Below are positions 7,492 to 12,406 of a DNA stretch of 12,406 nt, piece after piece. The position numbers were made by a program, and so were the translations under genes. Numbering within the stretch: position 1 is the first letter of the stretch; every line of letters starts with the position of its first letter. A model generated the notes under the pieces. The model saw only the letters and a program-made list of their open reading frames with translations. It ran no database searches and was not told the origin of the DNA. Source of the DNA: JBDTMT01 sp039934135 (GTDB lineage Bacteria; Desulfobacterota; Binatia; HRBIN30; CADEER01); assembly GCA_039934135.1 (NCBI GenBank), contig JBDTMT010000129.1, forward strand, positions 1-12,406. Reading direction: 5' to 3'.

Positions 7492-8286
7492 TCAGCTGCG
7501 CTGGCGCAGCGTCCGGGCCTTCTGCTCCAAGGCGCGAAAGTAATCGGTGTCGGCGATCTCGGCGACCTGGCGGGCGCGCTTCGACTGATCGATCTGCACG
7601 TGCAGCTCGCGGATCTCGCTGCGCAGATGCTCCTCGCGCAGATAGACCTCGAGTGCCGCGGCGGCGAGCGTGGACAGCGCCTCGACCACCGGCACGACGC
7701 CGGCGTCGAACGGCACCACCGCGCCGCTGACCGGGTCGAGCGCGTTGATGAGTTGCAGCACGCCGATGACGCGCTGCGCGGCGTTCTTCAGCGGCACGGT
7801 GAGGAACGACGTCGAGCGGTAGCCGGTGTGCTGGTCGAAGGCGAGCGTGCCGGAGAACTCGAAGCCCTCGGCCGCGTAGGCATCGGCGATGGAGATCGAC
7901 GCGCCGGTCAGCGCCGCCCGCGTGGCGACATTGCGCTCGTTGGGCGCGCCGCTGTCCGGGTCGTGCAGCGGCAGCGCCGGAAACGTCAGCGCGTGGCCGC
8001 TGGTGCCGCCGAGGGCGACGCCGAGCGAGTCGTTGCGCAGGATGACGAACTCCAGACAGTCGTCCGCGGTGCGCAGATAGAGCGTGCCGCCGTCGGCGCC
8101 GCACAGCGTCTTGGCCTCGAGCAGAATGCGCTCGAGCAACGCGTGGTAGTCGCGCGCGCCGAGCAGCGCCACGCCGATCGGGATGACCGCGTTGATCATG
8201 GCGGCGAAGCGCTGCTCCAGGCGCTCGATCTGCCGCTGCTGCGCCGCCAGCGGATTGTCGAGGAGCGTCGCGACAGCGGCGGTCAT
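7492..8286 (-). CDS. GAF-domain protein with C-terminal coiled coil
   Basis: 264 aa from the ATG at 8286. An N-terminal helix (about 8-30) leads into a single GAF domain (about 45-216), recognised from TLCGADGGTLYLR, RSTSFLTVPLKN and VIGVLQLINA. It ends in a charged coiled coil with EIADTDYFRALEQKARTLR (about 243-261). GAF domains bind small ligands or mediate signalling dimers. There is no kinase, cyclase or phosphodiesterase domain, so the output must be a partner protein. The Asn-Lys pair of the cyclic-nucleotide GAF motif (NKxnFx3DE) reads Asn-Ala here, so cAMP binding of the classical type is not supported. An in-frame GTG at 8328 would add 14 charged residues and overlap the glutaminase gene by 20 nt, but it lacks a Shine-Dalgarno; I prefer the ATG, 22 nt after the glutaminase stop. 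The MinD-like gene follows 16 nt downstream, so the two probably act together. Confidence 0.88.
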   Translation of the reverse strand: MTAAVATLLDNPLAAQQRQIERLEQRFAAMINAVIPIGVALLGARDYHALLERILLEAKTLCGADGGTLYLRTADDCLEFVILRNDSLGVALGGTSGHALTFPALPLHDPDSGAPNERNVATRAALTGASISIADAYAAEGFEFSGTLAFDQHTGYRSTSFLTVPLKNAAQRVIGVLQLINALDPVSGAVVPFDAGVVPVVEALSTLAAAALEVYLREEHLRSEIRELHVQIDQSKRARQVAEIADTDYFRALEQKARTLRQRS

Positions 8287-8308
8287 GCGTTTGCCCACGC
8301 AGTCCCGA

Positions 8309-9271
8309 TCATCGCGCCCCCGGCTCACCGTCGCCGCCGCGCCGCGCCGCCAGTGCGGCGGTCAGGCCGCTGCCGTGCGGGCGCGATTCGAAGGTGTGCA
8401 GCGCGAAGCGCTCGACGAGATCCTCGCAGACGCGGATGCCGCGCACGCTGTTGCCGCGGACGTCGAGCGGCGGGGAGAAGATGCCGATGCCGGCCTGTCC
8501 GGGGGCGACGGCGAGAATGCCGCCGCCGACGCCGCTCTTGGCCGGCAGCCCGACCTTGTAGGCCCACTCGCCCGCGTGGTCGTACATGCCGCAGGTGTAC
8601 ATCACGCTGAGCAGATCGCGCACGTACTCGACGCCGATGGCGCGCGTGCCGGTGAGCGGATTGACGCCGCCGTTGGCCAGGCTGGCGGCCATCACCGCCA
8701 GATCGCGGCAGCTGACGAGGATCGAGCACTGCTGAAAATAGAGGTCGAGCGATTCCTCCAGCCGCGCGTCGATGATGTCGAAGTTGCGCATCAGATGCGC
8801 CAGGGCGCGGTTGCGGTGGCCGGTGGCGCGCTCGGAGGTGAACACCGACATGTCGACGTGCGCCTCGTGGCCGATGTAGCGCGCGAAGGTTCCGAGCAGG
8901 TGGTTGAGGCGCTCGGCGGGTCCGTCGCCGGTGATCAGGCTGGCGGCGGCGATGGCCCCGGCATTGACCATCGGGTTGAACGGCCGATGCGTGTGCTCCT
9001 CCAGCTCGATGGCGTTGAACGCGTCGCCGGTCGGCTCGACGCCGACCTTGCGCAGCGTGCCCTCGCGGCCGTGATCACTCAGCGCCATGCCGTAGACGAA
9101 CGGCTTGGAGATCGACTGGATGGTGAACAGCTGGGCCGAGTCGCCGAACTCGAACAGCTGGCCTTCGGCGGTCACCAGGCAGATGCCGAACCAGTTCGGG
9201 TCGGCCTTGCTGAGCTCCGGAATGTAGTCCGCCACCTGTCCATCCATCAGCGGTCGGTATTTCTCGTGCAA
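8309..9271 (-). CDS. glsA: Glutaminase (serine-dependent beta-lactamase-fold family)
   Basis: Hydrolyses L-glutamine to glutamate and ammonia in the cytoplasm. The family's active-site set is complete (numbering from the TTG at 9271): Y16 in ADYIPEL, the S53/K56 dyad in QSISKPF, N103 in PMVNAGAI, E147 and N154 in TSERATGHRN, Y178 in DLYFQQCS, Y230 in CGMYDHAGEW, and the KVGLPAKSGVGGGI loop. The 320 aa end about where single-domain glutaminases end; no STAS or cyclic-nucleotide-binding domain, found fused to some relatives, follows. The TTG start is only a placeholder. The frame stays open upstream to a TGA at 9353-9355 and reads SPLRAFLGELHEKYRPL, which looks like genuine family N-terminus, yet it contains no ATG, GTG or TTG before this TTG. 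An ATG at 9356 is one base out of frame across a G6 run. It heads the seven-gene cluster and is divergent to the acylase gene. Function is well supported; the start is not. Confidence 0.94.
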   Translation of the reverse strand: MHEKYRPLMDGQVADYIPELSKADPNWFGICLVTAEGQLFEFGDSAQLFTIQSISKPFVYGMALSDHGREGTLRKVGVEPTGDAFNAIELEEHTHRPFNPMVNAGAIAAASLITGDGPAERLNHLLGTFARYIGHEAHVDMSVFTSERATGHRNRALAHLMRNFDIIDARLEESLDLYFQQCSILVSCRDLAVMAASLANGGVNPLTGTRAIGVEYVRDLLSVMYTCGMYDHAGEWAYKVGLPAKSGVGGGILAVAPGQAGIGIFSPPLDVRGNSVRGIRVCEDLVERFALHTFESRPHGSGLTAALAARRGGDGEPGAR

Positions 9272-9356
9272 CTCGCCCAGGAAGGCACGCAGCGGCGACG
9301 CGACGGCCCGATAGTGGCCGACCAGAGCGGAAACGTCGTCGCGCGGGGGGAGTCAT

Positions 9357-9680
9357 CAGGATTGGAAGCGCACGGATGGCAGCGGCAGCGCTCCGCAAGA
9401 ATCATGCGGTCGATCTCTATGCAGAGGTTGCAACGCGCCCGATGCGGCCTGCCGCGGGTCTGTCGAGGAGTTGGGCAGCGCTGCCCAATCATTGAGCGCG
9501 GCGAACCGCAGATTTGATGCGGGAGATAAGCGTCCCGAGAGGTTGAGGCTACGCGGCTGATCGTGTAGCCGATTGCCTCGCCGCGTTCCGTGTTCTGCCT
9601 CTCACTATCGTTATCGTTGGCGCGCGCCGTTCGACGATGCGCGACCGACATTCCCGCTCTGCGTCCCGGTAGTCCTGGCT
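9357..9680. promoter_or_regulatory. Divergent intergenic region between glsA and the acylase gene
   Basis: These 324 nt separate two divergently transcribed genes and hold no credible gene. The region should contain promoters for both the seven-gene cluster (leftward) and the acylase (rightward), but no convincing sigma-70 -35/-10 pair is visible in either direction. Visible structure: a perfect 18-bp palindrome at 9471-9488; a 5-bp stem (CGGGA 9520-9524 with TCCCG 9533-9537); a 6-bp stem (GGCTAC 9547-9552 with GTAGCC 9565-9570); and the self-complementary GGCGCGCGCC at 9619-9628. The two small stems lie where the acylase mRNA leader might be, but they are short enough to be chance. Confidence 0.5.
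9471..9488. promoter_or_regulatory. Perfect 18-bp palindrome, candidate operator
   Basis: TTGGGCAGCG followed by CTGCCCAA is perfectly self-complementary over 18 bp with no spacer, and the symmetry stops at the flanking bases. A perfect palindrome this long between two divergent genes is unlikely by chance and has the size expected for a dimeric repressor site (for example TetR- or GntR-like). It lies about 115 nt from the likely glutaminase start and about 190 nt from the acylase start, so it could control either or both. No regulator gene is in the window to match it to. A zero-loop palindrome is a poor terminator and no T-run follows. Confidence 0.55.
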
Positions 9681-12065
9681 ATGCTGAATTCATCGCTTCC
9701 TCCTAAGCGCCGGCTGGCGATGCTGGCGCGTGTGCTCGGCGGGCTCGTCGCGGCACCGGCGCCGCGCACCTTTCCCGAGCTCGATGCCGCGGCGCTGCCC
9801 GACGCGCTCGGCCGCATCGAGATCGTGCGCGACGCCAATGGCGTGTCGCACGTCTACGCCGACGACGAGCGCGATCTCTATCGCGCCGCCGGCTGGCTGC
9901 AGGCGGCCGACCGCTTTTTCTTCATCGACATCATCCGCCACCTTGGCGCCGGCCGGATGTGCGAGTTCCTCGGCGACTTCAGACTGCCGGCGGCAGTCGA
10001 GGGCCTGGGCGGCATGCGCGTCGCCGACCTCGACGGATTCCTGCGCCCGCTCGATTTTGAGGCGCAGAGCCGCGCCGATTTCGTCCGCCTGGCGCCGCGC
10101 CCCGCGGCCCTGCTCGAGGCGTTTGCCGCCGGCGTCAATGCGGCGCTCGTCGCCATGCGCGGCACGTATCCGCCGGAGTATCTCGCTGCCGGCGGCGTGC
10201 GCCCCTGGCAAGCGGCCGACTGCCTGCTCAACGGGCGCGCCTGCGCCCTGGTGGTCTCGCTCACCGGTTTCGAGAACGAGCGGCTGTTCGACGGCGTGCG
10301 CGGCGCCCTCGGCGACGTGCTGACGCGCCGCCTTTATCCCGATGCGCCGTGGGCCAAGGTGCCGGGCAGCTATGCGGTGGGCGGCGGCGACGACGACGCG
10401 CCCGAGGCGCCGCTCGGCACCATCGCCGCCGGCAGCAACAACTGGGCGGTGTCCGGTGCGCTGAGCGCCAGCGGCAAGCCGATCGTCGCCAACGATCCGC
10501 ACGTGCCGTTCATGCCGCTGCCGACGTTCTGGCATCACCTGCACCTCGAGGGGCCGCGGCACCACGTGCAGGGCGGCATGTTCCCCGGCTTTCCCGGTTT
10601 CGGCTTCGGCCACAACGGCGCCGTGGCGTGGGGCTGCACGACCGGCTTTCGCGACGCCTTCGACGTCTATCGCGTGCATCGCCTGGCGGACGACCCGACG
10701 CGTTACCGCACGCCGCACGGCAGCGGCGTCATCACCAAGCATCGCCAGACGCTGCCGGCGCGCTGGCGGCGACGCGTGACGCTGCGCTGGGAAGCCTGCG
10801 AACACGGCATTCTCCTTCCCGACTGGCGCCATCACGACGGCGTCGAGTTGGCGGTGCGCGTCGTGCCCTCCGACCTCGCCGGCATGTTCGAGGGGTATCT
10901 CGGCCTCGCCGAAGCGCAGACGGTCGACGCCTTTCGCGCCGCCCTGGCGCGCTGCCACGACGGCCCGTTCGACTTCAATCTCGTCTACGGCCACCGCGAC
11001 GGCGCCATCGGCTGGGAGATGTTTGGCCGCACGCCGCATCGCCAAGACGGCCTGTTCGTGCGCGACGCCGACGATCCGGTCGCGCAGTGGGACGGCTGGG
11101 TGCCGTTCGAGGCCATGCCCAAGCAACGCGATCCGGCGCGCGGCTATGTCGCCACGGCCAACTCGCGCACCGATCCGCAGTGCGACGTCGCCTTCGACGT
11201 CACCCACTGCGAGCCGCGCTATCGCACGGCACGCATCGAGCGCGTGCTGGAGTCGCGCCGCGACCACAGCGTCGACAGCTTCGCCGCGCTGCAACGCGAT
11301 CTCACCGCCGACTATGCGCCGGCGCAGCGCGACGCGCTGCTGGCGGCGATCGGCGCGGTCGCCGGCAACGACGTCGCCAGCCGCGCCCTGAGCGTGCTCG
11401 CCGCCTGGGACGGCACCTTCCCCAGCGATTCCGCCGGCGCCGCGCTCTACGCGCTCATCCAGCGCGACCTGCCGCGCCGTCTGTTTGCGCCGCTGCTCGG
11501 TGCCAAGCTCGGACCGCGCTACGCCAACGGGCGGCGCGCCATGCCGCGCATGCACGCGCTGCTGCTCGACGCCGCCGATCCGCTGCGCGCCGATCTCGAA
11601 CGCGCCGCCGGCACGTCGATCGACGCGCTGGTGCGGCAGTCGTTCTTCGCCGTCGTGCAGCGGCTGGCAGCGCGCCAGGGACCCGATCCGGCCGGCTGGC
11701 GTTGGGGCGCCGTACAGCGCGTCCGTCTGGGCACGCCGTTGTCGCTGCTGCCCGGCATCGGCCGCCACTTCGTCGCACTCGACGCCGCCTTCCCCGGCGA
11801 CGAGTACACGGTCAATCCGTCGCGCTCGATCGCCGTGCGCGGCACCCTCTACGCCCTGGTCGGCGCCACCAGCCGCTTCATCTGCGATCTCGCCACGCCC
11901 GAGGAAGCGCTGTTCGCGCACAGCGCCGGCCCCAGCGCCGACGCGCGCAGCACCTTCTTCCGCAGCGGCGCGCAGTCCTGGCAGCGCTTCGAATACTTCC
12001 GCTCGGCGCTGTGGAAAGCCGACGACATTCCCAACGTCGTCGAGCGCAGCGTCGTCGAGCCTTAA
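9681..12065 (+). CDS. Penicillin acylase-family Ntn hydrolase (amidase/acylase of unknown substrate)
   Basis: 794 aa from the ATG at 9681. Members are made as one chain that cuts itself into alpha and beta subunits; the new N-terminal Ser hydrolyses amide bonds in beta-lactams, acyl-homoserine lactones or similar compounds. Seen: the alpha-subunit start (IEIVRDANGVSHVYADDERD, 46-65; GWLQAADRFFFID, 71-83), the self-cleavage site G251|S252 in AAGSNNWAVSG, then GKPIVANDPHVPFMP (265-279) and GHNGAVAWGCT (310-320). N494 in YVATANSRTD is 243rd counting from S252, close to the catalytic Asn241 of E. coli penicillin G acylase. The alpha segment of about 251 and beta segment of about 543 residues are normal sizes. 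Upstream in-frame starts (to 9573) add non-family sequence. The N-terminus has PKRRLAML, a hydrophobic AlaLeuVal stretch and APA, weakly Tat-signal-like, but an Arg in the hydrophobic core makes export uncertain. The substrate cannot be told from sequence alone. Confidence 0.93.
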   Translation: MLNSSLPPKRRLAMLARVLGGLVAAPAPRTFPELDAAALPDALGRIEIVRDANGVSHVYADDERDLYRAAGWLQAADRFFFIDIIRHLGAGRMCEFLGDFRLPAAVEGLGGMRVADLDGFLRPLDFEAQSRADFVRLAPRPAALLEAFAAGVNAALVAMRGTYPPEYLAAGGVRPWQAADCLLNGRACALVVSLTGFENERLFDGVRGALGDVLTRRLYPDAPWAKVPGSYAVGGGDDDAPEAPLGTIAAGSNNWAVSGALSASGKPIVANDPHVPFMPLPTFWHHLHLEGPRHHVQGGMFPGFPGFGFGHNGAVAWGCTTGFRDAFDVYRVHRLADDPTRYRTPHGSGVITKHRQTLPARWRRRVTLRWEACEHGILLPDWRHHDGVELAVRVVPSDLAGMFEGYLGLAEAQTVDAFRAALARCHDGPFDFNLVYGHRDGAIGWEMFGRTPHRQDGLFVRDADDPVAQWDGWVPFEAMPKQRDPARGYVATANSRTDPQCDVAFDVTHCEPRYRTARIERVLESRRDHSVDSFAALQRDLTADYAPAQRDALLAAIGAVAGNDVASRALSVLAAWDGTFPSDSAGAALYALIQRDLPRRLFAPLLGAKLGPRYANGRRAMPRMHALLLDAADPLRADLERAAGTSIDALVRQSFFAVVQRLAARQGPDPAGWRWGAVQRVRLGTPLSLLPGIGRHFVALDAAFPGDEYTVNPSRSIAVRGTLYALVGATSRFICDLATPEEALFAHSAGPSADARSTFFRSGAQSWQRFEYFRSALWKADDIPNVVERSVVEP

Positions 12066-12072
12066 TTCAAGC

Positions 12073-12269
12073 ATCCACAGATGAACGCAGATCCCCTCTC
12101 TTCACCCCGCCCCCGGATGAATGCAGATCGGCCGTTGGCTGATCGTGCCCACTTCACCCCCAACTCCCGCGCCGCCATTCGTTGAAAATTGGCGAACCTC
12201 CGCAGTTGGGGTGCGGGAGATCTGTGCTCATCCTGGGGCGGAGGGAGGGATCTGTGTTCATCTGTGGAT
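12073..12269. repeat. Interspersed extragenic palindrome, nested inverted repeat of about 200 nt
   Basis: The 233 nt between the acylase stop and the next start hold no gene but a strong nested inverted repeat. The outer arms, 12073-12095 and 12247-12269, match at 22 of 23 positions (core ATCCACAGATGAAC / GTTCATCTGTGGAT). The inner arms, 12115-12129 (GGATGAATGCAGATC) and 12219-12233 (GATCTGTGCTCATCC), match at 12 of 15, with C-rich/G-rich complementary tracts between inner and outer arms. A third level pairs CACCCCCAACT (12155-12165) with AGTTGGGGTG (12204-12213), with one bulged base. The inner and outer arms carry the same sub-unit, ATGAAyrCAGATC. I recall this CATCTGTGG/CACAGATGAAC motif as a widespread intergenic repeat in environmental bacteria. 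A transcript would fold into a long hairpin that might protect or end the acylase mRNA, but no T-run follows, so it is not a classical terminator. Confidence 0.75.
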
Positions 12270-12298
12270 TCCTCAGTCGAATTGGCTGAGCGCCGAGA

Positions 12299-12406
12299 AT
12301 GACTGCGCTGCGCCGTTTACTGGGCTGGCTCGCTGCCGTTGGGCTGGCGCTCGTGATCGTGATCGCGGCGCTGCTGTGGTGGACCGGCGGTCCGTATCCG
12401 CCGGCG
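12299..12406 (+). CDS. N-terminus of a membrane-anchored or secreted protein (cut by window edge)
   Basis: Only 36 codons are visible. They start MTALRRLLGWLAAVG with a basic n-region (RR), then a strong hydrophobic segment (about 7-28, LALVIVIAALLWW), then TGGPYPPA. This is a transmembrane anchor or uncleaved signal peptide with the rest of the protein outside the cytoplasm. The ATG spans 12299-12301 and a GAG-containing stretch lies just upstream, a weak ribosome site. It lies downstream of the acylase on the same strand but is separated by the palindromic repeat, so co-transcription is uncertain. The visible residues are too few to name a family. Confidence 0.6.
   Translation, partial: MTALRRLLGWLAAVGLALVIVIAALLWWTGGPYPPA

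Noticed and set aside
9247..9651. A small minus-strand Cys-containing open frame over the divergent region
   Set aside because: It overlaps the glutaminase N-terminus in another phase, lacks a ribosome site and has no family pattern; the cysteines are in no regular spacing.
9681..9740. Start of the acylase at 9573 or 9720 instead of 9681
   Set aside because: The 9573 start adds 36 residues without family resemblance. The ATG at 9720 is possible but would remove the basic residues that precede the hydrophobic part; 9681 is kept as the more plausible choice, not a proven one.
9690..12074. A 794-codon open frame on the minus strand opposite the acylase gene
   Set aside because: It mirrors the acylase codons and encodes low-complexity Arg/Ala/Gly/His-rich sequence with no family motif. 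Long antisense frames are expected at this GC content, and the plus strand has a full, well-conserved enzyme.
10349..12142. A 597-codon open frame on the plus strand in another phase of the acylase gene
   Set aside because: Arg-rich translation without domains, fully inside the acylase coding region; a GC-driven shadow.

Overview
The window is very GC-rich and densely coding. It looks like a chromosomal segment of a Gram-negative, double-membraned bacterium: it encodes an outer-membrane beta-barrel protein, a lipoprotein and periplasmic signal peptides. The CHASE2-cyclase/FecR pair, the Thr/Pro-rich tail of the lipoprotein and the short interspersed extragenic palindromes fit soil or aquatic 'deltaproteobacterial' lineages (Binatota, Myxococcota or Desulfobacterota-like). 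That placement is an impression from gene style, not a demonstrated one. No tRNA, rRNA, CRISPR array, transposase or phage gene was seen.

Layout. (1) 1-583, minus: N-terminal part of an AMP-forming acyl-CoA synthetase that runs off the left edge. (2) 584-872: no gene; an interspersed inverted-repeat element built of degenerate 8-bp units. (3) 873-9356, minus: a tight run of seven genes. In transcription order they are serine-dependent glutaminase (glsA), GAF-domain protein, MinD/ParA-like ATPase, lipoprotein, TPR plus beta-barrel outer-membrane protein, FecR-domain periplasmic protein, and CHASE2 class III adenylate cyclase. Junctions are +22, +16, +32, -4, +2 and +117 nt, so at least the first six probably form one transcript. 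(4) 9357-9680: divergent intergenic region with a perfect 18-bp palindrome, a candidate operator. (5) 9681-12065, plus: penicillin-acylase-family Ntn hydrolase. (6) 12066-12298: a second interspersed element, a nested inverted repeat about 200 nt long. (7) 12299-12406, plus: start of a membrane-anchored or secreted protein, cut by the right edge.

How the genes may work together (inference). The central cluster has parts for every cell compartment: a beta-barrel and a lipoprotein at the outer membrane, a FecR domain in the periplasm, a CHASE2 sensor and cyclase in the inner membrane, and a GAF protein, a MinD-like ATPase and a glutaminase in the cytoplasm. A reasonable hypothesis is an envelope-sensing cAMP module linked to nitrogen (glutamine/glutamate) metabolism. 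It remains a hypothesis from gene order and domain content. The most notable details are the translationally coupled lipoprotein/TPR-barrel pair, which resembles Slam-type surface-lipoprotein systems; arginine in place of the MinD signature lysine; a probable one-base shift in a G6 run at the glutaminase start; the divergent-promoter palindrome; and the two interspersed palindromic elements.
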